From Siderastrea radians (lineage: Eukaryota > Cnidaria > Anthozoa > Scleractinia > Rhizangiidae): DNA of 64,000 bases. A program made the translations under genes and the position numbers. This document shows positions 23,652 through 35,217 of this stretch, piece after piece. The DNA lies in assembly GCA_964017195.1 (NCBI GenBank), contig OZ024887.1:62770811-62834810 (forward strand), written 5' to 3'. The notes below the pieces were generated by a model. That model was given only the letters and a program-made list of their open reading frames with translations. It was not told the origin of the DNA and did no database searches. Position 1 is the stretch's first letter. Every line of letters begins with the position of its first letter.

Positions 23652-23683
23652 GCAAGAGAGGATACCCCTTTATCCTCTCTTGC
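23652..23683. repeat. Perfect 13-bp hairpin with 6-nt loop
   Basis: GCAAGAGAGGATA, loop CCCCTT, then the exact reverse complement. No obvious owner element. Confidence 0.7.
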
Positions 23684-23709
23684 GTGCAGTATATGTTGAA
23701 ATTCAGTTA

Positions 23710-23879
23710 TAGACTACGAGCAGTCTCTCTTTCCGCTCAGGGATAGTCTCACTACACTAGCGGCTCGACACGCGCGTCACGTTTCAACCCCGCAGGCGAT
23801 TTCGCGGTCGCTCGCTCGCTTGCTCGTTTCGGCCTCGACTGTCCCTGTCAGAGCGGAAAGGGAGACTTCCCGTAGTCTA
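23710..23879. mobile_element. Second MULE-like foldback of the TAGACTRCGAG family
   Basis: Termini TAGACTACGAGCAGTCTC and, inverted, an imperfect copy ending CGTAGTCTA. Inner arms 'ctttccgctcaggga' / 'tccctgtcagagcggaaag' also pair. It is flanked by ATTCAGTTA (23701-23709) and ATTCAGTTT (23880-23888), a 9-bp duplication with one mismatch. The ends match the element at 22023-22256 but the interior differs. Confidence 0.8.
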
Positions 23880-23888
23880 ATTCAGTTT

Positions 23889-26540
23889 AAAAATGATTTG
23901 TGGAAGCGAAACATTTTTCATAAAATCTAAGAATGCGGTTCAAACTTGCAACTGAAGAAGGTGACAAGAATCACAGACGCATTGACTGAGTCTTTTAAAA
24001 CTCGCACAAGAATATTTATATAGGCATACGCTGAGAAAGCACAAATCGAGTTTCGCCCGTTCCAGTTGATGGGTTTCTGTACATATTTAGAACTTTCGGA
24101 GAAACTAGAAATAGCAGACATTGCAAATTAAATAAATAAAATAAGATACTGAAAACTGAACTTTTCGAAATAGTGAGAAAATTATATCAGTTGGAAGGGA
24201 ATAAACGCAGCTTGTGACCATCATTCCTGTAGAGATTGTACAATGATACATTTTGGGGCGCACAGTTACACACTCGTTGTGCTCGGCTCAATGCAAAAGC
24301 GAGGCACCTTTTCTCGCGGCAGGCGGTTTTTACAAATCAAAATCAAATAACTTTATTATTAATAGTCTCATCGCTCGCACACTCGCACACATATATATAT
24401 ATTTTTGCTCGAATAACCTGTGTAGAAAAGCCAGAGACACTGCTCCTTGTTTTTTGTTGATCGCGACAGGATAACAAAGAACCTCATGTTTTTCTTTCCA
24501 TTCTTCGAGAGCTTAGTTTTACCCTCTGTATGCAAGATCGAAAGGTTTACTAACAGGATGGACGGAAATCCGCGTGAATTATTGAGAGACATTAGATCAC
24601 TTGCTCTGATACGCCTTGATTTACGCTTTGCTAGCCTCCAAGAATAGTCGGAGGATAAATAACGAGGATAAATTCGAAATCGAACACAGCTTTGCCTTCG
24701 AAAACAATTTCATCGGCTAGCGAAGGGGTGAAATACTGTGTACAACTTACTCGTGGCGGAATGTCACAAAATTCAGTCTTTTATTTATTTCAGGGAATCA
24801 CGTTTCGACGAAAACCAGAACTTTATGTCTTTCATTCAGAGCATAGTGTCATTTTACAATATTCACCGTGGCTTCATTAGAAGCGATGATAGCTTGATTT
24901 CCAACAGATAAACAGATTTTCACACTTTCCTATAAAGAAAAGCCGAAAAAAGCTCTGCGTGAAACGATACTTACAGTTAAGGCTTTATCCGTCCTCTCAT
25001 GGTCTCCAATAAAAAGACCGAAAAGAATAATAAAATGTAATCATAAAGGAAGGCACTCTCCAACTCTAACAGGACCACAAATTCTTGCGCCCCCGGCCCA
25101 CGCTCACCCCAGGCTTTTAAGACTAGATTGACCACAAGCCTTTGCGGTAACTTGAATAAAGAAAATATTGGCCACAAATAGGAGAAAAAATAAACATCTA
25201 GATAACCTGTTATGTTTACCTGAGAGCCCAGCACTGATTGACCTTATACTTGACAGAGGTCGTATTCCTTGTTTTTTTGTACGTTTTTGTGACAGTCTCA
25301 CCCCTCAAGTGGTTCAAATTATCTGAAATTGGAGGAAAGATGTGAGATCGAACCATTGCGAAAAACGTATTACAAAAAATTTAACGTGATCAATCGTGCG
25401 TGCTGAGGTTGCGCCATAAAGGTGAAATATCTATCGGTACAAGCTATTGATCTATGAAACTAAGGACCCTGCAGAGAAAAAGGAGTTCCTAATAATCTCT
25501 CTACAAAGTAGACTATTGGAGAAAATTGCGCAAAGATTTTTGAGGAGAGATAATGTTGCTTATGTGAAGAATTGTCTACTTACTTTACCGCGTAGTGTTT
25601 TCAACTAAACGCCTGTGTTTACTACCTTTCAAGCCACTGAATGAAGGTTTTGCTTTTAGGGTAATCCACGCCAAGGCGTGATTGACTTCTACGAATATCG
25701 TGGATTTCTTTAAAGTGGTGGTGCGGCTATTTATAAGCTTTTACCTTCCAAAAAAAAAAAAAAAAACTCCCCAGGCACTCCCACAGTAACACTTCGAACG
25801 AAGCATGGTGCGCTAAGACACGTTTTTTGTTGCGAATGTTGGTTTTCAATATTCTTTAATCACTAAAATAGTACTTATTTGAATCATTCCTTCATTTTTG
25901 TGCCGACAATAGCTCTGTAATGAAACCCTGAAAGGTTTTTTAATTGAAAAAGACAGGTATCAGTTTTGCATTATTGTGTTATTGTTTGCCTTGCTGGGGG
26001 ACTTTGCTGTAAGTGAGGAAGAAAAAGGTAATCGAAATAAATTGAAATTTTTGAAATTAAAATATATTAACGCAAGCCAACATTTAATTGCAATTTAAGA
26101 GGACCACATACGGAATTTCAAGGAATTTTTAATGTACCAATGGCTGGAAATTTTTGCAAAATGTTGGAACATTTTGCAAATTACTTAAGTTAAGGATGAC
26201 GCGTTTAAAAAAACAAGTGAACTTTTAAGTTAAATTCATGGAAAGTTGAGTCACTGTAGTTCAGTGAACCACGAAACCAGACAATCATACATAAGAAATT
26301 ACAGAAAGAAACACAGATTTGCGCTTACTTAGAGAATTGCATTATTTAACTCCTAAACCAATAAGAGCGTACCTTTTATAATCACGCTAAATTAATCGCT
26401 TCAGTTGACAGAAAGCACCCCACGTAGCAGCTGTAGATTTTCTAGTTACCGTACGGCCTTCTCAGTTCTTCTCGAACAATTCTTACCTGTGGCGTATTCG
26501 AAATGCTTCAGTTTCTGCTGGGGCGACCAAGCAAGCATGA
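23889..26540. other. Intergenic stretch without recognised genes
   Basis: Contains a short TA run (about 24389-24400) and an A-run at 25750-25766. The frames between 23927 and 25301 have no recognised domains and no coherent splice sites. Confidence 0.5.
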
Positions 26541-26678
26541 CCAATACTCACCACTTGTTCAAGTCGTGCAAGTGGTGATTCAATTCGTACCAGTCGTGCG
26601 AGTCGTAAAACAATGGTTACAAGTGGTTCGATTTGTTCAAGTCGTGATATGGTATTTTTCAGTGACATTAAATGAAGT

Positions 26679-26891
26679 TGAAATTATGAATATATGAAAT
26701 TCATATATTTGAACTGCGGAATGAAGAAATAAATGTAAAGAAGATCCTCGCAGTTATTAACGCAACTTATGCAGTTGCGAAAAGAAAGCCTGAAAAAATC
26801 AGGCTTGCCGGGATTCGAACCCTGACCTCTGCGATACCGGTGCAGCGCTGCATAAGTTGCGTTAATAACTGCGAGGATCTTCTTTACATTT
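26679..26891 (-). mobile_element. tRNA-related SINE with hairpin head and 12-bp target duplication
   Basis: Flanked by identical ATTAAATGAAGT copies (26667-26678 and 26892-26903), a length typical of LINE-driven insertion. Read on the minus strand it contains a Pol III B box GGTTCGAATCC (complement of 26811-26821) in a tRNA-like context. A perfect 44-bp inverted repeat (26731-26774 with 26848-26891) brackets the tRNA-like part, and the 3' tail ends 'tatattcataatttca'. It is not a functional tRNA: the 5' half is replaced by the inverted repeat. A truncated copy of the same tail lies at 59032-59065. Confidence 0.8.
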
Positions 26892-27199
26892 ATTAAATGA
26901 AGTGTTACTTGTCGATGCATCTCATTAAGGCCGGGACCCACTCAACTCGCACGAGTAGTACGACTCGTTCAAGTGGTGAAACTGCATCTCATTGAGAAAG
27001 GCAGGGATCCAGGTCAACTCGTACGGAGTCGTTCAACTCGTTCAAGTGGTGAAACTGCATCTCATTAAGAAAGGCAGGGGCCCGGTCAACTCGTACGAGT
27101 CGCGACTATGCCCCATTCTTTAGGCGTATGACCCCAAAACATTCGTTGCACGAAACAAACCGAACACTGAGCTCATGCGCATACGCGGGTACACGAAAT

Positions 27200-27870
27200 A
27201 GAAGACGATAGCATGTCTATTACTCGTTCTATAAGCGTTGCGCAAACTGATTACAGAGTTCTAAAAGCGAACTGTCATGTGGATTACTCCTTCTATTGAA
27301 CCCTTGTGAAACTGTCCAAAGGAAGACAACTATAATTTTGCCTCGTTATTTAAGCTACGTACGAAGCGAGCGACATACATGAAAGACATACGTTCGAAGC
27401 GAGCGAGATACACAAAATAGAAGACGATAATATGTCAGATATGTCTATTACTCGTCCTATAAGCGCCGTGCAAACTGATAATAGTGTTGTAAAATCGAAC
27501 TGTTACGTCGATTACTGCTTCTATTGAAGCCTTGTGAAACTGGGGCCTCGTTATTTAAGCGTACGTATGAAGCGAGCGAGATACACGAAAGACATACGTT
27601 CGAAGCGAGATAGAAAGCGGTAATATGTCCATTACTCGTTCTATAAGCGTCGCGCAATTAAATTGATAATCGATTCGAAGCGAGATTGAAGGCGGGCATG
27701 TGTCTATTACTCGTTCTATAAGCGTTGCGCAAACTGATAATAGAGTTCTAAAAGCGAACTGCTATTTCGATTACTGCTTCTACTGAAGCATTGTCAAACT
27801 GGCTAAGGGAATAGGCGCACGTACGAAACGAGCGTGATACACGAAAGACAAGCCGGTGATATATCTATTA
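27200..27870. repeat. Degenerate tandem cassettes inside the composite element
   Basis: Repeated blocks 't.tattactcgttctataagcg' (near 27219, 27444, 27627 and 27702) alternate with 'cgaagcgagcgagatacac' and 'aaagcgaactg...gattactgcttct' blocks. Spacing is irregular (75-225 bp), so this is an old or rearranged array. No coding content. Confidence 0.6.
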
Positions 27871-28095
27871 CTTGTTGTATACGGTCTGTACGGACAACAG
27901 ATCAACAAACCGTTTCGCCCCAAACTCAGAGTGAAGCGTACTGACTGAAAATATTCAAAGTGTCCTTAATGACATACAATTCCCAATATTACTTCATGTT
28001 TGAAATAAAATTTAACACCTTTCTCAAATATTCGAACAGAGCGACTTTTTTCTTTTTTCAAAACATCGCTCTATAACTACAGCTCCAAAAACATT

Positions 28096-28565
28096 GGCCC
28101 GATTTATACTAGAGACGGATCATCCGTCTGGGACGAACTTGGGCAAAGAACGGTAGTTCGTCTTATAATTCGTCTGTGTATAAATCCGGGCTTTCAGAAG
28201 GATCATCCGTCCAGACGAACTATCACGGTAGTTCGTCTTGACAGACGAACTACCGTGGACAATTCGTCTGGACGGATGATCCGTCTGTCTGTATAAATAC
28301 GGGCAGAAGACGAACTACTCAAAAATCAGGATCTCGTTACCTAAAGCCAGCGGTCGTCTTGCAGTGAAATACAAACGATTTGACTTGTACCCATGCCTTT
28401 TCGTCACGCTTAGACGAATTATCCGCCTAGCGTAAATACGGGACGAACTACGAGACGTAACGATAGTTCGTATCATAGTTCGTCCCGTGTTTATACTAGA
28501 TAGATGATTCGTCTTGACGGATGATCCGTCTGGACGGATGATCCGTCTCTAGTATAAATCGGGCC
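28096..28565. mobile_element. 470-bp foldback MITE (GGCCCGATTTATACTAGAGA ends) nested in the composite element
   Basis: Terminal inverted repeat GGCCCGATTTATACTAGAGA followed by 'cggatcatccgtc', perfectly mirrored at the right end. Direct ATT copies flank it (28093-28095, 28566-28568). The interior is built of many 'gacggatgatccgtc' and 'agttcgtc' palindromic modules and two internal 'gtataaat.cggg' terminus-like motifs, suggesting copies inserted into copies. Confidence 0.75.
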
Positions 28566-28821
28566 ATTGACAATAACTTTCCTTCCTAATCGAGTCCTCG
28601 GATCGACTATATTATGCATATAAGGGTCATTTTACTTCACCACTGAAATAGCCAATAAACTACAGTATTACACACTATAAACACTAATTCCAGTGTTTTC
28701 TTTGGTTCAACTTCGACTATTAAACGCCAATTGTTAGATATTGTTCCACGAATAAGTAAAACGGCTGTTACGACAAGTGAGTCTAAACCCATTTTAAAAT
28801 CCACTACACAATCATACCTAA

Positions 28822-28965
28822 AGGGTGGAATCATTTACAACATACGCGTATAGGTGTCGCTTTAGCGCGTGGGAATTTTCTTTTGCTTTTTAGCCAAAAA
28901 ACAACAGAAAATTCGCACGTGCCAAAGCGACAGCTATACGCGTATGCTGCAAATGATTCCACCCT
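28822..28965. mobile_element. 144-bp foldback MITE with TAA target duplication
   Basis: Left AGGGTGGAATCATTT, mirrored at the right end; arms of about 60 bp include 'atacgcgtat' and a 'gcgcgtg' / 'cacgtgc' pair. TAA direct copies are at 28819-28821 and 28966-28968. Nested in the 3.9-kb composite element. Confidence 0.75.
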
Positions 28966-29619
28966 TAAAAACTCACGACGAAACCCTTGGGTAACAAGTG
29001 TTATAGTACCGCGAGACTACATAAACGCCATTCCGATGCCTCCACTACGACCAAACTGAATAGCACGCCACCCGCATCATAGCACTAAATAAAACGTTAT
29101 AGTGCATGTTTTAAAACTTGATACCAAAGTTTCCCTGACATTTCACAATCACACAACACAATGAACGCTCCACTGACACATTTACTTCCTAATGCATCTT
29201 CCCATTTCCGTTCGATATACCATATTCTAATCGGATCAAACTGTAATTTCTCATATAACGAATATTAGACCGCAGAGTAGACATTTATTTCTGTTACACG
29301 CTCATGGAAAAGATACTAAACACTACATCCTGAATTCCCACACGCTCGACAAACTACCGCGAACTGTTTTCATTCTATAAATAAACAACAAATGTACGTA
29401 TGCAAATTTCAAAGACCGACTTTGAATGTTTAATTCCATTCAAAACCGCAAAACTCAAACTAAAATGGCTCACGTATCGCATGAAACCAACTGTATGGTG
29501 ATCGTCGAGTTGACTTGAACCCTTTCACTATGCGATGCGGTTTTACCAGTTCTACAACTCCTTACAAGTTGTTTTAACTCTCTTCAATTCTAAGTGTCGA
29601 TAATGAGATACAGTTTCCC

Positions 29620-30200
29620 AAGTTGCACCACTTGAACAAGTCGTACCAGTTGAAAGGACCCCCTTCCTCACAGCTCTACCGAACTGTAAGTAAGAGTAAT
29701 GATATGCAATTTTACCACTTGAACGACTTGAACAAGTCGTACCAGTTGAAAGAACTCCCTTCGTCACAGTTCTATCGTACTGTAAGTAAGAGGAATGATA
29801 TGTAATTTCACCACTTGCACGACTTGAACAAGTCGTACCAGTTGAAAGGACTCCCTTCCTCATAGCTCTACCGAACTGTTAGTAAGAGTAATGATATGCA
29901 ATTTCACCAATTGCACGACTTGAACGAGTCGTACCACTTGAAAGGACCCCGTTCCTCACAACTATATCGTACTGTAAGCAAGAGTAATGATATGCAATTT
30001 CACCACTTAAACGACTTGAACGAGTCGTACCAGTTGAAAGGACCCCCTTCCTCACAGCTCTACCAAACTGTAAGTAAGAGCAATGATATGCAATTTCACC
30101 AATTGCACGACTTGAACGAGTCGTACCAGTTGAAAGGACCCCCTTCCTCAAAACTCTACTGTACTGTAAGTAAGAGTAATGATATGCAATTTCACGACTT
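29620..30200. repeat. Satellite of 96-bp units, six copies
   Basis: The 'gtaagtaagagtaatgata' landmark begins at 29687, 29782, 29878, 29974, 30070 and 30166, giving spacings of 95, 96, 96, 96 and 96 bp. Each unit contains a palindrome CGACTTGAACAAGTCG (or GAACGAGTCG variant). Because 96 is a multiple of three, several frames stay open on both strands; the 113- and 115-residue repetitive frames here are artefacts of the array. Confidence 0.9.
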
Positions 30201-30430
30201 GATTTCACCAGTTGCACCACTCGGTACGAGTCGTACGAGTTGAATAGAACCCTTCCTTAAAACAACACTCAAATTCTAAGTGTTTATAATGATTTACAAA
30301 GGCACCAATAAATGCTTCATGTTGTTTAACTGAAACGTTTCACATTTACCACTTCACCACTTGTACAACTCGTACCAGTTGCACCACTTGAATCACCACT
30401 TTCACGACTTGAACAAGTGGTGAGTATTGG

Positions 30431-31295
30431 ACAACCCTCGGGGCGACATTACCAGAAACGGATTGACCGCGGCTAATAAAGGAGGTCAAGGAAACCAGGC
30501 TAGTGAGTAAGGAAATGGCGGAGGACAGCTGAATAGCGCAATGTGCATGTTCCTTGAAAACTTCTCTTTTACAGACCGAAAGAAAATCTATTCTAATTAA
30601 ATGTAGAAAGAAAATAAAGGTAGCCGTCTAACTGACGTAAAGGATAACACTGGACGAGCTGCAATACGTCTGGACGGTGGACGAGGCCATCAGAATCCTT
30701 TTCTCCATGGCTGAACCGCGGGGAAGCTGGTAGAGGAATTGCTAGGCAACTTGGCATATCTTGATGTCGTCTTGCTGGTTCGCAACATTGCAGGAATGAA
30801 AGCTCATTGATGCCTGCCATGAATTGCCACAAAACGTAGTCCAGAGAAAGTCTACATTCCTAATTTTGAAAGGTAGAATTGATCAAGACAATCTGGAAAT
30901 GGACTGTCGGGTGTCTAGAGTCATTATTCCTGATTATTAACTTTCGGAATGGTGCTCAACGCCGTAGTTGGTTGTGTGCTCTTAGGCCTTGAGAATTTCT
31001 GGCAAACACTGTAGCATGCCTTTTTAAATCAATTTAGTGCTTAGGACCCATACAGTGTACCTGTACATAACAATCTTTCAGTGTGCAGGGTTTATGGCCA
31101 GACCTCTTATACCCCGTGCTCTGAATGATTAATTGTATGCCTGCGGCCAGTTTTAATTCAGCATATGCACACGTGGAGACATGGCATCATATGACATTTT
31201 GTAGCCTTTTCTGAGCTCCAACCAACGTAAACACCCGAGGGAGTGTGGCAGAATTCAAAAGGGCCTTTATGAAACCTCGACTGTGGAACTACTCT
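30431..31295. other. Intergenic stretch without recognised features
   Basis: Unique-looking sequence between the composite element and the 30-bp minisatellite. The minus frame at 30593-30832 has no recognised domain. Confidence 0.4.
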
Positions 31296-32632
31296 CGCCA
31301 ATATTGGTCCATATGAATCAATATAGGCCAGTATTAGTCCATGCGAATCATTATAGATCCAATAGGGTCCATAGGTATCAATATGGCCAATATTGGTCCA
31401 AAGGAATCAATATACCGTGTAGGCCAGTATTGGTCCATAGGAGTCAGTATAAGCCAATATGTGTCTATAGAAACCAATATAGTCGAATATTGGTCCATAA
31501 GAGTCAATATAGGCCAATATTGGTCCGTAAGAGTCGGCATAAGCCAATATGTGTGTAAAGGAATCAATATATTCCAATATTGGTCCATAGGAATCACTTT
31601 AGGCTCAATAAGGTCCATAGGAATCAAAATAGGTTCAATAGGGTCCATAGGGATCAATATAGGCCAAATAGGATCCATAGGGATCAATGTAGGCCAATAT
31701 TGGTCCATAGGAATCAATATACTTCAATATTGGTCCATAGGAATCAATATAGGCCAATATTGTTCCATGGGAGTCAATATAGGCCAATATTGGTTTATAG
31801 GAACCAATATAGGCCCAATAGGGGCAATAGGGATCAATATAGGCCAATATTGGCCATAGAAATCAATATAGGCCAATATTGTTCAATGGGAGTCAATATA
31901 GGCCAATATTGGTTTATAGGAACCAATATAGGCCCAATAGGGGCAATAGGGATCAATACAGGCCAATATTGGCCATAGAAAGCAATATAGGCCAATATTA
32001 GTCCATAGGAATTAATATAGGCCCAATAGGATCCATAAGGATCAATATAGGCCCAACAGGGTTCATAAGGATCAATATAGGCCAATATTAGTCTATAGAA
32101 ATCAATATGGTCCAATACTGGTCCATAGAAATCAATATAGGCCAATATTGGTTCATAGGAATCAATATAGGCCAATATCGGTCCTTAGGAGTCAATATAG
32201 CCCAATATTGGTTCATAAGAATCAATATAAGCCCAATAGGGTCCATAGGAATTAATATAAGCCACTATTGGTCCATAGGAATCAATATAGGCCAATATTG
32301 TCCATAGGAATCAATATAGGTCCCATAGGGTCCATAGGAATCAATATAGGCCCAATAGGGTTCATAGGAAATCAATATAGTTCAATATTGATCCATAGAA
32401 ATCAATATAGGCCAATATTGGTTTATAGGGATCAATATAGGCCAACATTGGCTTATAGTAGTCTATATAGGTCCAATAGAGTCCATAGAGATCAACATAG
32501 GCTTCTTAGGGATTAATATAGTTCACTATTGGCCCATAAGAATCAATATAGGCCAATATTGGTCTATTTGATTCGGTATAGGCCAATACTGGTCGATACT
32601 TGTCAGTACAGGCCAGTATTGGTCCATATTTA
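31296..32632. repeat. 1.3-kb minisatellite of 30-bp units
   Basis: About 44 copies of a 30-bp unit, consensus 'ggccaatattggtccatagg' + 'aatcaatata'. The core CCAATATTGG is itself a perfect palindrome. Variant units read 'ggcccaatagggtccatag'. A 119-bp block is duplicated as a higher-order unit (starting near 31761 and 31880). The unit is ten codons long, which explains long Ile/Gly/Tyr/Trp-rich frames on both strands; none should be called a gene. Confidence 0.95.
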
Positions 32633-34642
32633 TATTTGATCTCTTCATTGTGAAACTAGAACACAAACCTGAATCTCTCCATCTGCTCAGGAATAGTCGG
32701 ACGAGGAAAACAAGCAAACACGCGCGAGAGTTGCCTACATTTACATTTTCTTTTCTTCAGATTATCTTTAAGCAGAAAAAAACTTGGGGTGGGTGTGCTT
32801 CCACACCAAAATTTTGACTTTTCAGGGCGAGTTAATCCCATTCCTCTCCCAAGGTCGATGGGAGGCTGTAAGCAGTGGAGAAGGCATGTATTTATCAACC
32901 AATCTTTCCCAGCCATTTTTCAAAAACAAAGATTTCCCAGCCTGCGCGAACTTATTCTTGGAAGAGATATCATGACAGATCCGTTGAACGATCCTGAATG
33001 GACTGCTCGCAGTCTACGATCAAACTTACATAATGTGCTTTATAACCATGTCGATGAGATGTCAAGTGTAAAGCACACGAGCAGGTTGTTTTCCTTTTTT
33101 CCTTGTTGTTTCCCACGACGCAAGAAAACTTAAATATTGTTCGCACGAGCAAAATAAAACTCTCCAAGCCAATCCGGTAGCGAAATGACGGTTGCTCAAA
33201 AAACAAAGTCAAACAAGTTAAAAAAAAAAAGAATTTTCCCAAGTAAAACCTGCTGATGTGCATCATCGCGCTGATGGTAATTCTTGTAGACAAATGAAGA
33301 GACGCGATGCAGCCCTCTGGCTGCATATTTTCAGGATGTTTTATTTTTCATTAACTGAAGTAAAATGAAGACCTAAGTAAGAACATGGCCTGTCTCGCCT
33401 TGATTGGATTGATTGACTCGGAGAACACCAGAAATGCAACTGCTCCTCGGCTCAGTGTAGCTGTTAAGAAACGAATTTTAAAGAGATAAGAATAAGTGAT
33501 TTCAAGTGCAATTTACGGATTATGTAGAACTGATTTAAGCTTTGATCTCAGGTTTTGATTGATCTAGGCACAGAGAGGAATTTGCGTCCACTGCTCGGTT
33601 TTAGCTGAATGGCTCGTGGAAGGCTAGAATAAACGATTCTTGGAAGTGGCGTTTATAATTTTCAAGAAAACCGGTAGAGTTCAACATAACAGCTTACTCA
33701 ACGCAAAACCACAAGCGTTGGATAACAAAAACTACTTACGGTTCTCTGGGAAGTAACCCGAAATCACTGTGGAGCCGGTCATCTCGAGTCACCGAAGATA
33801 AAATGCGATCAGTGGATTCAGTTGTCTTTGAAACCGGCCAAAGAACCGAACAAACGAAGCAGTTGAAGAAATAACTTGTCAAGACCGAAACCTACATAAT
33901 TTAGGTGTATTCTGAGATAATGCTCTACATTTTTCAAAAATATTTCGTGCCGGCATTCGATTTCTCGCGCTCGCCACGCTTATTTCTCTTTTTATTGTAG
34001 GAAGGATTATAGAGTTTGATCTAACACTAGATGTGAACAAAATTATTCAATTGATTTAACAAAGATTCAAAGATTTTTTTGCGGAATGGCATGTGGTAAG
34101 GCATCACGGTGGATTTAAAGAAAATAATAGTGACAAAAGGTGACAACTGATTGCTGACGAAATGGATGAATTCATATTCATAACTGAAATAAATGATAAT
34201 TAAAGTAAAGAAGGCACAGAACTGAATGAATGTGTTATAACGCGCGCCTTTTTTTCACGTTGTATCTGGCGGTCAGTGACCGCCAGTATCTACGCGTCCA
34301 CAGCACAGCCTTTCCGTAAAAAAATCATTGCAGTTTTTTGTTCTTCTTGTACTATTTTCCAGACGTTATTCAGGGGACGAAATAAGGAATATATGAGACA
34401 ATTTTGGATCACCGTGTTACCTGTATTGGACAAAATCGTTTTGGACGTCAGAGTTTCACATTAAAAAATCTTATTAAAAAAAAAACAACAACCAGAAATC
34501 ATTTTAAACGTTTGAAACACTTTCAATGTCGTGGTTGCCATGGTAGCAGCTACTAGTTTTTGTGGTGGAGCTGAGCACTGTTTCGTGAGGTTATTTCCGT
34601 AAGCTCTTGTGTAGATTCGTTGGTGTGCCCGTAGCAGGTGGA
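32633..34642. other. Intergenic stretch with a stray MITE end and a small hairpin
   Basis: At 32995-33016 'ctgctcgcagtcta' resembles the inner terminus of the TAGACTRCGAG foldback family, but no partner arm was found. The hairpin at 34266-34286 is listed separately. Frames such as 32789-33133 and 32970-33326 show no recognised domain. Confidence 0.45.
34266..34286. repeat. Perfect 10-bp hairpin
   Basis: CTGGCGGTCA, one G, then the exact reverse complement. No owner element recognised. Confidence 0.7.
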
Positions 34643-34672
34643 GGGGCCTGGGGACCCTCCTCCCCAGGCCCC
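34643..34672. repeat. GC-rich perfect hairpin
   Basis: GGGGCCTGGGG, 8-nt loop, then the exact reverse complement. It stands out against AT-rich surroundings. Confidence 0.7.
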
Positions 34673-34991
34673 TCCTCCCCAGAAGTTTTTGAACGTAAAC
34701 AAAATTATGATAGCGAACGATCGTTTTCAGCCTTAAAGCGGGTAAACAAGATTTGAAATTTGTTGTTACTTTGACTACCGGCAAGACTGACGAGTAGCTC
34801 GGGGAGGGGAATACTCCTCAAAACTTTTTGTGGGGTTGTGTGGACCGTTTTCAGACCAAAATATGAATATTCCCTACCATTTTCGGAGCTAAACAGAAAA
34901 TCGATTCCAGGATACCCATTTTCCATACCTGACCGCTAAACCGATATCCATTTCCAGACCAAACTCTAAATGGCCATCCATTTTCAGACCA

Positions 34992-35217
34992 ATGAATACT
35001 ACCCAAAAGACCAAGGCCCTCGTTAAAAATGACCACACGTCTGCCATTGCAGACCATGTCAAAACCACCGGATACAACATCAAGTGGGATCATTTTGACA
35101 TTTTAGCATCGGGCAAAACTGATTACCACTGCAAAATCAAAAAAAGCATTGTTAATCCAAGAACTGAAGCCAGCTTTTAATGTCAACGTCAACAGTGAGA
35201 AGCTGATACTTTATTAA
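34992..35217 (+). pseudogene. Penelope-like element remnant (C-terminal endonuclease tail)
   Basis: The frame reads KNDHTSAIADHVKTTGYNIK, then WDHFDILASGKTDYHCKIK. After a one-base frameshift near 35145 it continues LLIQELKPAFNVNV to a stop at 35215-35217. The 'S-x-I-x-D-H-x4-H' style and the terminal 'IKE.L.I..LKP.LN' pattern are those I associate with the GIY-YIG nuclease region at the end of Penelope-type retroelement proteins. No RT domain is present upstream. Family assignment is from memory of the pattern, not from a search. Confidence 0.55.

Larger units (their letters stand above)
26541..30430. mobile_element. 3.9-kb composite non-autonomous element with 43-bp terminal inverted repeats
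   Basis: Left end CCAATACTCACCACTTGTTC... (26541-26583) matches the reverse complement of 30388-30430 with one mismatch over 43 bp. Both ends carry subterminal copies of 'caagtcgt' / 'caagtggtga' motifs. The inside holds three ~73-bp repeats ('caagtggtgaaactgcatct', 26910-27110), a degenerate cassette array (27200-27870), three nested mobile elements, and a 96-bp satellite (29620-30200). I saw no transposase frame and no convincing target duplication. Class unknown. Confidence 0.65.

Noticed and set aside
26802..26850. Candidate tRNA gene on the minus strand
   Set aside because: Only the B-box/T-arm half is tRNA-like; the 5' half is replaced by an inverted repeat, and a 12-bp target duplication marks it as a SINE.
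29552..30243. CRISPR-like appearance of regularly spaced repeats
   Set aside because: Units are 96 bp without variable spacers, inside an animal genome and an inverted-repeat element; it is a satellite.
31341..31978. Long Ile/Gly/Tyr/Trp-rich open frames on both strands (up to 172 residues)
   Set aside because: They are the 30-bp minisatellite read in codon register; no start context, splice sites or non-repetitive sequence support a gene.
32995..33016. Third TAGACTRCGAG foldback
   Set aside because: Only one terminus-like motif is present; no partner arm or 9-bp duplication was found within several hundred bases.
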